64,000 bases of DNA, from positions 69,882 through 133,881 of the forward strand of contig NZ_JAUNHI010000001.1 of NCBI RefSeq assembly GCF_030524025.1. The letters run 5' to 3'. The stretch comes from Actinomyces sp. Its GTDB lineage: Bacteria; Actinomycetota; Actinomycetes; Actinomycetales; Actinomycetaceae. The number at the start of each line of letters is the position of its first letter. Position 1 is the first letter of the stretch. The notes below the pieces were generated by a model that ran no database searches, was not told the DNA's origin, and saw only the letters and a list, made by a program, of their open reading frames with translations. The position numbers and the translations under genes are program-made. Below are positions 1 through 8,049 of this stretch, one piece after another.

Positions 1-100
1 CGCCGGGGGGGGCCCCCCCCCCCCCCCGCCCCCCGCGGGGGGGGGGGGGGGGGGGGCCCCGCCCCCCCCCGCCGGGGGGGGGGCCACGGCCGGCACCCAC
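1..100. other. Low-complexity G/C homopolymer stretch
   Basis: The first ~85 bases are almost only long runs of G and C with no A or T, ending near 85 where normal sequence starts. No reading frame or regulatory signal is visible. Such runs at a sequence edge are often assembly or base-calling artefacts, but a true G/C tract between genes cannot be excluded. Confidence 0.6.
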
Positions 101-105
101 GCGCC

Positions 106-1683
106 TCAGCCGGAGGTCTGGTTGAAGTCGGCCTCGGTCAGCGAGCCCTCGCTCAGCTTGGTGAAGAAGTCCGGCGCGGTCGTGTCGACCAGGAGCACCG
201 CGGCACCGATCCCGCCGGGCTCGTAGTCGAGGGACTCGATGGGGGGCGCCCCCGAGAGCCCCGCGCCGGAGGCGGAGCGGAAGGCGAGGACCATCTGGCC
301 CAGGTCGATCATCGTGGCGTCCTCATCGACCGTGAGCACCTGGGTCCCCGCCTCGACGAGGGCGTTCTGGCGCCACGGGTTGATCAGGGTGGCAGGCGAG
401 ACCGCCTTGGAGACGACGGCGGAGATGACCGTGCGCTGGCGCAGGCCGCGACCGATGTCCCCGGTCGGGTCGGACTTGCGCATGCGGGCATAGGCCAGGG
501 CCTTCGTGCCGTCGACGTCCTGGCAGGTGCCCTGGGAGGTGTCCCACACCAGGCCGGAGTCGGCGTCATCGACGTCGTAGTCCAGGCACACGTTGATCCC
601 GCCGACCGCGTCGACCATCTGGGCGACCCCGCCCATACCGACCTCGACGTAGTGGTCCATGGTCAGCCCGGACAAGGCCTCCACCGTGCGCACGAGCAGC
701 TGAGGGCCGCCGTAGGAGTAGGCGGAGTTGATCTTCTCGTCCCCGTAGTCGGGGATTTCAACATAGGTGTCCCGGGGGATCGAGGTCAGCGACGCCTGCC
801 CGTTCTCCGCCTTGTGGAGCAGCATGATCGTGTCGGCGCGCGCGCCCTCAGTGCCGTCGGCCACGGCACCGTCCGACCGGGAGTCCGAGCCGACGATGAG
901 CCATGTCTCGCCCGGGGTGTCGGCGGCCCCCGACAGGGCGTCGACCCGCTGAAGGTTGGAGTTGACGTCGTGGTAGAGCCACAGCAGCCGTCCACCGACC
1001 AGGACGAGCAGGAGCACGAGTACCGCCGCGACCCAGCGCAGGGGGCGGCGCTTCTTGCGCGGGGAGGGCGCGTTCGGCTCGGTGCCCGGCATGAGGGGTG
1101 GGGCGCCTCCGGCCCGGCCGGGGCCCGACTGCCGGGGCGCCTGGCCGGGGGCGCCGGAGGCGCGGGCCGCCCCGGCCGGCATGACGCTCGTGGCCTCGGG
1201 GCGCCGGGTGGGCGAGCCGCCCAGTGGGACGGCGCTGGAGCCCGGGCGGGCACGGCTGCGGCCCGACCGGGAGACGGCGGGCTGCTCGGAGGGCCGGGAG
1301 GCCTCGCGACCGGCCTGCCCGGCCGGACGCGGCTGTCTCTGCCCGGCCGGACGCGGGGGGCCCGAGGACGAACGTGCCGGGGCCCCGGAGCCGCGTCCGT
1401 GCACCGAGCGGCGCTCGACCGGCCGGCTCCCGCCGGGTCCGGGGGCGCCGCCGGAGACCGGTCGGTCTCCGCGCTGCGCGGGACCCGCTGACGACGTTGC
1501 CCGGCCCGCTGAGGGTGCCTGCCGACCCGGCTGCGCTGGCCGTGGGGCGCCGCCCTCCTCGGCGCGGGTCTTGTCGGGCCGGGGCGCCCCGGGCCGGCGG
1601 CCCCCGGCGCCCGGGGGGCGTCCTGCCCGGCCCCGGGAGCCCGGAGTGATGGAGGGCGGCAGATCGTCGTCAGCAGGTGTCAC
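106..1683 (-). CDS. LCP (LytR-CpsA-Psr) family glycopolymer ligase with long cytoplasmic tail
   Basis: LCP enzymes move lipid-linked glycopolymers onto peptidoglycan outside the membrane. The protein is 525 aa from a GTG start preceded by AAGGAG at 9-nt spacing; the longer open frame would run into the neighbouring LCP gene. Residues 1-210 are a disordered Arg/Pro/Gly-rich tail, a single membrane helix lies near 214-236, and the LCP domain follows, with LIVGSDSRSDG, SIPRDTYVEIP and the Arg-rich stretch GDIGRGLRQR expected to bind the pyrophosphate lipid. It lies 34 nt downstream of a second LCP gene in the same direction. The family is clear; the exact polymer is unknown. Confidence 0.9.
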   Translation of the reverse strand: MTPADDDLPPSITPGSRGRAGRPPGAGGRRPGAPRPDKTRAEEGGAPRPAQPGRQAPSAGRATSSAGPAQRGDRPVSGGAPGPGGSRPVERRSVHGRGSGAPARSSSGPPRPAGQRQPRPAGQAGREASRPSEQPAVSRSGRSRARPGSSAVPLGGSPTRRPEATSVMPAGAARASGAPGQAPRQSGPGRAGGAPPLMPGTEPNAPSPRKKRRPLRWVAAVLVLLLVLVGGRLLWLYHDVNSNLQRVDALSGAADTPGETWLIVGSDSRSDGAVADGTEGARADTIMLLHKAENGQASLTSIPRDTYVEIPDYGDEKINSAYSYGGPQLLVRTVEALSGLTMDHYVEVGMGGVAQMVDAVGGINVCLDYDVDDADSGLVWDTSQGTCQDVDGTKALAYARMRKSDPTGDIGRGLRQRTVISAVVSKAVSPATLINPWRQNALVEAGTQVLTVDEDATMIDLGQMVLAFRSASGAGLSGAPPIESLDYEPGGIGAAVLLVDTTAPDFFTKLSEGSLTEADFNQTSG

Positions 1684-1717
1684 AGTGGGCTGCGTCTCCT
1701 TCCGGTGACCTCGCGGG

Positions 1718-2995
1718 TCAGCGGCACTGAGCCGCGGGGTTGCTCGTCGTCGCGGCGGCCGAGGGGGCGGTGGTCGTGGCCTGCTCCTCGGTCGTCGGCG
1801 CCTCTTGGGTGGTGGTGGCGCTGTCGGCGGTGGCCGCGGGGTCCTGGGCGGCAGCGCTCGAGGTCGAGCCATCAGCCGAGACTGTCACGCTCTCCTCCGG
1901 CACGGGCGTGTCCTCGCGCAGCGCCGTCCACACCGCGTCGGCCGCGGCGGACGGAACGACGCGGTTGGCGTCCCACGACGCCGGCTCATTGGGCATCGTG
2001 ATGAAGTTGACGTTCTCCATGCCGATCGCCTGGACCGACTGCGCCAGCCCGGTGAGGGTCGACAGAGACAGGGTGTCGGAGACCGTCAGCGCGGCCAGGG
2101 TCGAGCGCAGGAAGCTGTAGAGCTCGCCCGCGTTGGTCAGCAGGTTCTTGGACTGGGCGGTGCGGAGCATCGCGCTCATGAGGTTCTGCTGACGGGCGAT
2201 GCGGGAGATGTCCGACCCGTCCCCCACGCCGTGGCGCACCCGCGAGTACTGCAGGGCCATCGTGCCGTCCATCGTGTGGCAGCCGGCCTCGAGGACCAGG
2301 CCCGTGTAGTCGGTGTCGTCGATGTCCTCACTGACGTAGACCGGCACCCCGCCCAGCGAGTTGACCATGGTCGACAGCCCGTTGAAGTCGACGACCATCC
2401 ACTCGTCGATGCGCACCTGGGTCAGCGCCTCGACGGTCTTGATCGTGCAGGCCACCCCCGCCCCGACGGCCACGGCGTCCGAGCCGGTGCCCGCGCCGTT
2501 GGCGAAGGCCGCGTTGAACTGGGTGTCGTCCATCGCCGGCTCGGTCTGCCCGTCGGCGGTCGTGCACTCGGGGATCGACACGAGCGTGTCGCGGGGGATG
2601 GACACGACGTCGATCCGGGAGCGGTCGGCGGACATGTGCAGGACCATGGCCGTGTCCGACCGGGCCACCGCCACATCCTCCGAGCCCTCGGAGTTGTCGA
2701 CGTTGTTGGCTCCCGAGCGGGTGTCCGAGCCCAGGATGAGGATGTTGACCGCCTGACCCTCGTAGTTGTCGGTGGCCGGCTCGGCGCGCGTGGGCCGGTC
2801 GGAGCCGAGCAAGGCGTCGACGTCGAGGCGGTTGAGCTGCGAGATGAGGTCGTGGTAGGCGAATCCCGCGCTGGAGACGACGAAGAGCACGACGGCGAAG
2901 CATGTCAGCAGGACGTTCCTGGCGACATGGCGCGTGAGGTCCTTGGCGGAGTGCCGCGCGTGCTTGGTGGGGTAGGTGGGCACGATGAGGATCAT
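1718..2995 (-). CDS. LCP (LytR-CpsA-Psr) family glycopolymer ligase
   Basis: This 425-aa membrane-anchored ligase should attach polysaccharide to peptidoglycan. A short cytoplasmic N-terminus and one membrane helix (about residues 27-47) precede the LCP domain, with ILILGSDTRSG, DVVSIPRDTLVSIP and a binding region containing ALQYSRVRHG and DISRIARQQ. The last ~60 residues are Thr/Ser/Ala-rich and look disordered. The start is uncertain: ATG at 2995 and GTG at 2983 both lack a strong ribosome binding site. It is probably co-transcribed with the next LCP gene from the divergent promoter region near 3080. Confidence 0.9.
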   Translation of the reverse strand: MILIVPTYPTKHARHSAKDLTRHVARNVLLTCFAVVLFVVSSAGFAYHDLISQLNRLDVDALLGSDRPTRAEPATDNYEGQAVNILILGSDTRSGANNVDNSEGSEDVAVARSDTAMVLHMSADRSRIDVVSIPRDTLVSIPECTTADGQTEPAMDDTQFNAAFANGAGTGSDAVAVGAGVACTIKTVEALTQVRIDEWMVVDFNGLSTMVNSLGGVPVYVSEDIDDTDYTGLVLEAGCHTMDGTMALQYSRVRHGVGDGSDISRIARQQNLMSAMLRTAQSKNLLTNAGELYSFLRSTLAALTVSDTLSLSTLTGLAQSVQAIGMENVNFITMPNEPASWDANRVVPSAAADAVWTALREDTPVPEESVTVSADGSTSSAAAQDPAATADSATTTQEAPTTEEQATTTAPSAAATTSNPAAQCR

Positions 2996-3078
2996 ATGGA
3001 ACCGGTGGCCCTGCGTCCGTGTCGTGCCTCATGGTGGCGGCGGTGATTTACTCCCACCGCTGTGGGGTGTCTCACGCC

Positions 3079-3097
3079 GTTATATCGCTGTGATAAT
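3079..3097. promoter_or_regulatory. Divergent promoter region between LCP and rhamnosyltransferase genes
   Basis: This is the most A/T-rich spot in the 200-bp gap. On the minus strand TATAAC (3084-3079) and on the plus strand GATAAT (3092-3097, preceded by TGT) match actinobacterial -10 hexamers. They would drive the LCP pair leftward and add to expression of the glycosyltransferase rightward. No convincing -35 boxes are visible. Confidence 0.45.
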
Positions 3098-3185
3098 GCT
3101 GTGGGGCGACCCGCACCTCCCGCGCCGTCGGCCCGGGGTGGAGACGGGCCTGTCAGATGGCGCGGATGCCTCGGAGGCGCTCCGG

Positions 3186-3191
3186 TAGGCT
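3186..3191 (+). promoter_or_regulatory. -10 box TAGGCT, probably leaderless start
   Basis: TAGGCT fits the actinobacterial TANNNT -10 pattern and ends 7 nt before ATG 3199, so transcription would begin at or next to the start codon. The same hexamer at the same spacing precedes the genes starting at 10512 and 43340 on the minus strand. Confidence 0.5.
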
Positions 3192-3198
3192 CCGACGC

Positions 3199-4134
3199 AT
3201 GAGGCACTCCACGCCAGAACCGGTTCGCGATGACTCGGGCCGCTCCGGACGCTCCGAGGACTCGGCCGGCACGACGCCCCGGCGCGACCCTGAGACGGTG
3301 AGGGTTGTCACAGTGGCGTACAACCCGGGTGAGGAGCTCGACCGCTTCCTCGCCTCGCTCGGCGAGGCGACCACCCGGCCCGTGACCACTGTCATCGCCG
3401 ACAACGGCGAGGAGCACGCCGAGGTCGAGCGCCTCGCCGCCCGCCACGGAGCCCGCGTCGTCGGCGACGGCGTCAACCGCGGCTACGGCGGCGGTGCCAA
3501 CCTGGCGGCCCAGGACCTCCAGGAGGACTGGCTCGTCGTGGCCAACCCGGACCTCGTCTGGCGTCCGGGCAGCCTCGACCTGCTCATCGACACCGGCCAG
3601 GACCACCCGCGCGCGGGCTGCCTGGGTCCCCGGCTGCTCAACCCCGACGGCACGATCTACCCGTCGGGACGGGCGCTGCCCTCCCTCGTCGGCGGGGCGG
3701 GGCACGCTGTGCTGGGGCGGGTCTGGCCCGCCAACCCCTTCACGAGCGCCTACCACGGCCGCGACGACGGCGGCGTGCGCGAGGTCGGTTGGCTGTCCGG
3801 GGCCTGCCTGCTCGTGCCCGCCGCGGTGTGGCGCGCCCTGGGCGGCTTCGACGACTCCTACTTCATGTTCTTCGAGGACGTCGACCTGGGGGCCAGGGTC
3901 AGCCGCGCCGGCTGGCTCAACCTCCAGGTCACCGAGGCCGAGGTCGTCCACGAGCAGGGCGCGAGCTGGAAGGCCCGCCCCGAGCGGATGATCCGCGCCC
4001 ACCACGACTCGGCGCGCCGTTACATCAACCGCACCCACCCCGCCGCCTGGCAGGCACCGCTGCGCTGGTCGGTGGGGGCCGGGCTCCGGCTGCGCGAGGA
4101 GCTCGAGGTGCGCGCCTCACGACGCGGGTCCTGA
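3199..4134 (+). CDS. GT2 rhamnosyltransferase, WbbL-like
   Basis: This probable dTDP-rhamnose-dependent GT2 enzyme of 311 aa resembles mycobacterial WbbL, which adds rhamnose to GlcNAc-PP-polyprenol. Visible motifs are VVTVAYNPGEELDRFL at the GT-A start, VVANPDLVW in the nucleotide-sugar site, and GWLSGACLLVP followed by GGFDDSYFMFFEDVDLG near the catalytic base. I chose ATG 3199 because a TAGGCT -10 box sits 7 nt upstream; in-frame ATGs at 3157 and 3166 lack a ribosome binding site. It stands next to two LCP ligases, fitting a linkage-unit role. The sugar specificity is inferred. Confidence 0.8.
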   Translation: MRHSTPEPVRDDSGRSGRSEDSAGTTPRRDPETVRVVTVAYNPGEELDRFLASLGEATTRPVTTVIADNGEEHAEVERLAARHGARVVGDGVNRGYGGGANLAAQDLQEDWLVVANPDLVWRPGSLDLLIDTGQDHPRAGCLGPRLLNPDGTIYPSGRALPSLVGGAGHAVLGRVWPANPFTSAYHGRDDGGVREVGWLSGACLLVPAAVWRALGGFDDSYFMFFEDVDLGARVSRAGWLNLQVTEAEVVHEQGASWKARPERMIRAHHDSARRYINRTHPAAWQAPLRWSVGAGLRLREELEVRASRRGS

Positions 4135-4156
4135 GCCGCCGGGCTCAGGACCCGCG
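4123..4156. terminator. Bidirectional hairpin overlapping two stop codons
   Basis: A perfect 15-bp stem (CGCGGGTCCTGAGCC at 4123-4137 with its complement at 4142-4156) and a 4-nt loop lie between two convergent genes. The left arm contains the stop codon of the plus-strand glycosyltransferase and the right arm that of the minus-strand DUF2304 gene. There is no T-run, as is common in high-GC actinobacteria. Confidence 0.75.
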
Positions 4157-4498
4157 GGGCGGCTCGGGGGCGTCGTCCAGCGCGATGCGGCGCGCCAGGC
4201 GGGTGATCTTGCGCTCCTGGGCGGCCTGCCTGCGGAAGGAGGACAGGAGCTGGACGAGGAAGGCCGCGACGAGGGCGTACAGCAGAAGGTCGGCGCCGCG
4301 CCCCACCCCGACCCAGTGGGCCACCGTGGTCGTCAGGGAGGGCATCGCCACGGCGATGATGGCGAACAGGACGAAGGTCAGCGTCACCAGGCGCCTGCCG
4401 GCCTGGTGGCGCGCGCCCCCCGGGGAGCGCAGCATCATCCAGCCGACCGCGGCGATGACGGTGATGAGGACGGTCTGGATGACGATCTGAGAGCTCAT
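4145..4498 (-). CDS. DUF2304 family small membrane protein
   Basis: This 117-aa protein has three hydrophobic segments (about residues 5-22, 38-56 and 66-85) and a charged C-terminus rich in Arg and Gln, the typical DUF2304 layout. DUF2304 genes are usually found beside polyprenyl-phosphate-type GT2 genes, and here the partner GT2 gene ends 13 nt upstream in the same direction. A second such pair lies at 60.0-61.2 kb. A role in anchoring or regulating the partner glycosyltransferase is inferred. Confidence 0.75.
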   Translation of the reverse strand: MSSQIVIQTVLITVIAAVGWMMLRSPGGARHQAGRRLVTLTFVLFAIIAVAMPSLTTTVAHWVGVGRGADLLLYALVAAFLVQLLSSFRRQAAQERKITRLARRIALDDAPEPPRGS

Positions 4499-4511
4499 AG
4501 CGCTTGCCCCT

Positions 4512-5219
4512 TCAGGAGAACAGCAGGTCGACGAGGATGTTGACCGAGTTCCACAAGGACTGGCCCTTGGCCTTGGAGTACTCGGTGTAGGCGATGCTCA
4601 CCGGCATCTCGCGCCAGGGCAGGCCGGTGGCGCCGAGCTGGCGGACGATCTCCGAGGCGTGCGCCATCCGGTTCTGACGCAGCTCGAGGGCCCCGGCCGC
4701 GTCGCGGCGCAGGAGGCGCAGGCCGTTGTGCGCGTCGGTCAGCCGCATCCCGGTGGTTCGGGAGGCGACCACCGCGGCGGTCTTGAGCACGAGCCGCTTG
4801 AGCCAGCCCACGGGGGAGGGGCCCTCGAGGAACCGGGAGCCGAGCACGATCGCCAGGTCCTCCCGGCGCGCGGTGGCCACCATGGCCGCGGCGTCGGCCA
4901 CCGAGTGCTGGCCGTCTGCGTCGAAGGTGACGAGGTAGGGGTCCTCGGTGCGCTCGAGCACGTAGGTGATGCCCGTCTGCAGCGCGGCGCCCTGGCCGAG
5001 GTTGATGGGGTGGCGCACGACGACGGCGCCCGCGGCGGCGGCCTCGGCGGCAGAGTCGTCGTCCGAGCCGTCGTCGACGGCGACGACGAGCGGGAAGACC
5101 CTCCTGGCCTCCTCGATGACGCCGCGCACGACCTGCGCCTCGTTGTAGAGGGGAACGACGAGCCAGGCGTCGGTCACCCGCTCCTCGCCAGGGGAAGGAG
5201 AACCGTCTGTGGTAGCCAC
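4512..5219 (-). CDS. GT2 glycosyltransferase, polyprenyl-phosphate sugar synthase type
   Basis: This 235-aa soluble GT-A enzyme resembles DPM1/GtrB-type synthases that load a sugar onto polyprenyl phosphate. It shows LVVPLYNEAQVV, VAVDDGSDDDS, the metal-binding TFDADGQHS and the acceptor-side motif DAHNGLRLLRR. It lacks C-terminal membrane helices, and the adjoining DUF2304 protein could supply the membrane anchor. I chose GTG 5219; longer frames run into the divergent acetyltransferase gene. GTG 5177 is an alternative start. Confidence 0.75.
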   Translation of the reverse strand: MATTDGSPSPGEERVTDAWLVVPLYNEAQVVRGVIEEARRVFPLVVAVDDGSDDDSAAEAAAAGAVVVRHPINLGQGAALQTGITYVLERTEDPYLVTFDADGQHSVADAAAMVATARREDLAIVLGSRFLEGPSPVGWLKRLVLKTAAVVASRTTGMRLTDAHNGLRLLRRDAAGALELRQNRMAHASEIVRQLGATGLPWREMPVSIAYTEYSKAKGQSLWNSVNILVDLLFS

Positions 5220-5246
5220 GCGTGCATTCTCGCACGCGGTGCGGCT

Positions 5247-5252
5247 TAGGAT
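5247..5252 (+). promoter_or_regulatory. -10 box TAGGAT for the amino-sugar operon
   Basis: TAGGAT lies about 60 nt upstream of ATG 5314 in the short gap between divergent genes. It is the only TANNNT match there on the plus strand and would drive the wbpD-wbpE-wbpB-GT4 operon. Confidence 0.4.
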
Positions 5253-5313
5253 GGGGCAAGGTGCGCGCTCGTGCGGCGCCCCTCCACCCCTCCGCCACGA
5301 CGAAGGAGCACCG

Positions 5314-5937
5314 ATGGAGCCAGCAGGACCGCCCCGTGTCGCGCCGAGCGCGGACGTCTCCGACCAAGCCGTCATCGGCGACGGCGGCTCGATCTGGCAC
5401 CTGGCCCAGGTGCGCGAGCACGCCGTCCTGGGCCAGGGCTGCGTCGTGGGGCGCGGGGCCTACATCGGTGAGGGCGTGCGCATGGGACGCCACTGCAAGG
5501 TGCAGAACTACGCCCTGGTCTACGAGCCCGCCGTCCTGGGCGACGGCGTGTTCATCGGCCCGGCAGTCACCCTGACCAACGACCACTTCCCCCGGGCGGT
5601 CAACCCCGACGGGACCCTCAAGTCGGCCGAGGACTGGGAGCCGGTGGGGGTCACTATCGAGGAGGGCGCCTCGATCGGAGCGCGCGCGGTGTGCGTGGCC
5701 CCGGTGAGGATCGGCGCCTGGGCGACGGTGGCCGCGGGCGCCGTCGTGACCCGCGACGTCCCTGCCCATGCCCTGGTCGCGGGCGTCCCCGCCCGCCGCG
5801 TGGGCTGGGTGGGGCGCGCCGGCCACCCGCTCCAGCCGGCCGAGCCGTCCCCGCAGGGGGCCCCGCGGTGGACCTGCCCGGTCACCGGTACCGTCTACGA
5901 AGAGTCCGACAACACGATCCGAGAGGTCAGCCACTGA
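5314..5937 (+). CDS. wbpD: N-acetyltransferase, left-handed beta-helix (WbpD-like)
   Basis: This 207-aa hexapeptide-repeat acetyltransferase probably acetylates the 3-amino group of UDP-GlcNAc(3NH2)A using acetyl-CoA. Isoleucine-patch repeats run from VIGDGGSIWHLAQV to WATVAAGAVVTRDVPAHALVAGVPARRVGW, with FIGPAVTLTNDHFPRA carrying the likely catalytic His. ATG 5314 follows AAGGAG at 8 nt. The C-terminus carries a short CPVTGTVYEE-type tail seen in WbpD homologues. The stop overlaps the next start as TGATG. The assignment rests on the fold and on adjoining wbpE- and wbpB-like genes. Confidence 0.8.
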   Translation: MEPAGPPRVAPSADVSDQAVIGDGGSIWHLAQVREHAVLGQGCVVGRGAYIGEGVRMGRHCKVQNYALVYEPAVLGDGVFIGPAVTLTNDHFPRAVNPDGTLKSAEDWEPVGVTIEEGASIGARAVCVAPVRIGAWATVAAGAVVTRDVPAHALVAGVPARRVGWVGRAGHPLQPAEPSPQGAPRWTCPVTGTVYEESDNTIREVSH

Positions 5938-7058
5938 TGTCACGCGAGTTCATCCCCGCAGCCAAGCCGATCATCGGTGCCGAGGAGCGCGCCGCCGTCG
6001 ACGCCGTCATCGCCTCGGGCATGGTGGTCCAGGGTCCGCAGGTGGCGGCCTTCGAGGAGGAGTTCTCCGCGCAGGTCGTCCCCGGCGCGCTGAGCGTGGC
6101 CGTCAACTCCGGCACCTCCGCCCAGCACCTGGCCACGCTGGCCTCCCGGCTGCCCGAGGGCGCCGAGGTCATCGTGCCCTCCTTCACCTTCGCTGCCACC
6201 GGCAACTCGGTGGCCGCGGCCGGGGCGACCCCGGTCTTCGCCGACATCGACCCGGTCACCTTCACCCTCGACCCCGCCTCAGTCGAGGCGTCCGTCACCG
6301 AGCGGACCGCGGCCATCGAGGTCGTCCACCTCTACGGGCTGCCGGCCGATATGCCCGAGATCCTGGCGATCGCCGAGCGTCACGACCTGCTCGTCTTCGA
6401 GGACTGCGCCCAGGCGCACGGGGCCGCCATCGGCTCAACGCCCGTGGGCGCCTTCGGCGCCTGGGGCTCCTTCTCCTTCTACCCCACCAAGAACATGACC
6501 TCCCTTGAGGGGGGCATGGTCACCACCGCCGACCCCGAGCTGGCCCACCGGGTGCGCCTCCTGCGCAACCAGGGCATGGAGGCCCAGTACGCCAACGAGC
6601 TCGTCGGCTTCAACAACCGCATGACCGACGTGGCCGCCGCCGTCGGCCGTGTCCAGCTGACGCGCCTGGCCGCCTGGACCGAGCAGCGCCAGGCCAACGC
6701 GGCCGCCCTCGACGCCGGCCTGGGCCAGGTCCCCGGGGTCGTCACCCCCCACGTGCCCGAGGGCTACACCCACGTCTACCACCAGTACACGATCCGCCTC
6801 GAGGGGGCCACCGGCGCCGAGCGCGACGCGGTCCAGGCCGCACTGCGCGAGGAGTGGCAGGTCGGCTCCGGGGTCTACTACCCCATCCCCAACCACCGTC
6901 TGGAGTCCCTGGCCCCCTACGCCCCCGGCCTGGAGCTGCCCGGCACGGAGCAGGCCGCCCGGGAGTGCCTGTCCCTGCCCGTCCACCCCTCGCTGAGCCC
7001 GGCCGACCTCGACCGCGTCGTCGAGGCCGTGGCCGCCACCGTCAAGGCGGGTGCCTGA
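5937..7058 (+). CDS. wbpE: DegT/DnrJ/EryC1/StrS aminotransferase (WbpE-like)
   Basis: This 373-aa PLP-dependent sugar aminotransferase probably converts the 3-keto sugar made by the adjoining dehydrogenase to a 3-amino sugar with glutamate as donor. SGTSAQHLA binds phosphate, VFEDCAQAHGA holds the PLP-stacking Asp, and SFYPTKNMTSLEGGM supplies the Schiff-base Lys. The length matches the family. It overlaps the acetyltransferase by 1 nt and is followed 1 nt later by the oxidoreductase gene, so the three are translated together. WbpE function is supported by this order; other sugar aminotransferase substrates are possible. Confidence 0.85.
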   Translation: MSREFIPAAKPIIGAEERAAVDAVIASGMVVQGPQVAAFEEEFSAQVVPGALSVAVNSGTSAQHLATLASRLPEGAEVIVPSFTFAATGNSVAAAGATPVFADIDPVTFTLDPASVEASVTERTAAIEVVHLYGLPADMPEILAIAERHDLLVFEDCAQAHGAAIGSTPVGAFGAWGSFSFYPTKNMTSLEGGMVTTADPELAHRVRLLRNQGMEAQYANELVGFNNRMTDVAAAVGRVQLTRLAAWTEQRQANAAALDAGLGQVPGVVTPHVPEGYTHVYHQYTIRLEGATGAERDAVQAALREEWQVGSGVYYPIPNHRLESLAPYAPGLELPGTEQAARECLSLPVHPSLSPADLDRVVEAVAATVKAGA

Positions 7059-7059
7059 G

Positions 7060-8049
7060 ATGAGCGGGAATCTGCGCGTCGGCCTCATCGGCCTGGGCTC
7101 GATGGGCCGTCACCACGCCCGTGTCATCCGCGCCACCGAGGGCTTCGAGCTCGTCGCCGTGGCCGATCCCGGCGGCGACCGCTTCGGGGTCGCCGGCGAC
7201 CTGCCGGTCCTCGGGGACGTCCACGCCCTCATCGAGGCCGGTATCGACGCCGCGATGGTGGCCGTGCCCACCGTCTACCACGAGGACGTCGCCCTGGCCC
7301 TGGCCGAGGCCGGGGTGCCGACGATGGTTGAGAAGCCCATCGCCGACTCCGCCGCGGCCGGCCGCCGCGTCGCCGGCGCCTTCGCCGAGCGCGGCCTGGT
7401 GGGCGCGGTCGGCTACGTCGAGCGCTGCAACCCCGCCCTGCGGGCGCTGCGTGAACGCCTCGACGCCGGCGAGCTCGGGCAGGTCTACCAGGTCCTCACC
7501 CGTCGTCAGGGCCCCTTCCCGGCGCGCATCAGCGACGTCGGGGTGGTCAAGGACCTGGCGACCCACGACATCGACCTGACCGCCTGGGTTGCCGGCTCGC
7601 CCTACCGCTCGATCAGCGCCCAGGTGACGCACCGCTCGGGCAGGGACAACGAGGACATGGTCGTGGCCACCGGCCTCCTGGCCAACGGCGTCATCGTCAA
7701 CCACACCGTCAACTGGCTCACCCCCTTCAAGGAGCGGGTCACCATCGTCACCGGTGAGAAGGGGGCCTTCGTCGCCGACACCCTGACCGGCGACCTGACC
7801 TTCCACGCCAACGGCACGGTGGCCTCCACCTGGGACCAGATCGCCAACTTCCGGGGGGTCTCGGAGGGCGACGTCGTCCGCTACGCCATCCCCAAGCGCG
7901 AGCCCCTGGCCCTGGAGCAGGAGAACTTCCGCGACGCCCTGCGCGGCGACGCCTCACGGATCGTCACAATGGCCGAGGGGGTGGCCACGCTCGAGGTCAT
8001 CGACGCCATCCTGGCCTCGGCCGCCGACGGGCAGACGGTCACGCTGTGA
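7060..8049 (+). CDS. wbpB: Gfo/Idh/MocA oxidoreductase (WbpB-like)
   Basis: This 329-aa NAD(P)-dependent dehydrogenase probably oxidises C3 of UDP-GlcNAcA before transamination. The Rossmann motif VGLIGLGSMGRHHARV opens the protein, MVEKPIADS carries the conserved EKP, and the stretch around LATHDIDLTAWV belongs to the C-terminal alpha/beta domain. ATG 7060 is used; GTG 7051 is an in-frame alternative. The last codons overlap the GTG start of the downstream glycosyltransferase. Known WbpB works tightly coupled with WbpE, matching their adjacency here. Confidence 0.82.
   Translation: MSGNLRVGLIGLGSMGRHHARVIRATEGFELVAVADPGGDRFGVAGDLPVLGDVHALIEAGIDAAMVAVPTVYHEDVALALAEAGVPTMVEKPIADSAAAGRRVAGAFAERGLVGAVGYVERCNPALRALRERLDAGELGQVYQVLTRRQGPFPARISDVGVVKDLATHDIDLTAWVAGSPYRSISAQVTHRSGRDNEDMVVATGLLANGVIVNHTVNWLTPFKERVTIVTGEKGAFVADTLTGDLTFHANGTVASTWDQIANFRGVSEGDVVRYAIPKREPLALEQENFRDALRGDASRIVTMAEGVATLEVIDAILASAADGQTVTL

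Noticed and set aside
1805..3046. A 413-residue plus-strand frame opposite the LCP gene, and similar long antisense frames throughout
   Set aside because: These are mirror frames caused by high GC: they are Gly/Arg/His/Val-rich, lack domain motifs and lie exactly opposite well-recognised genes.
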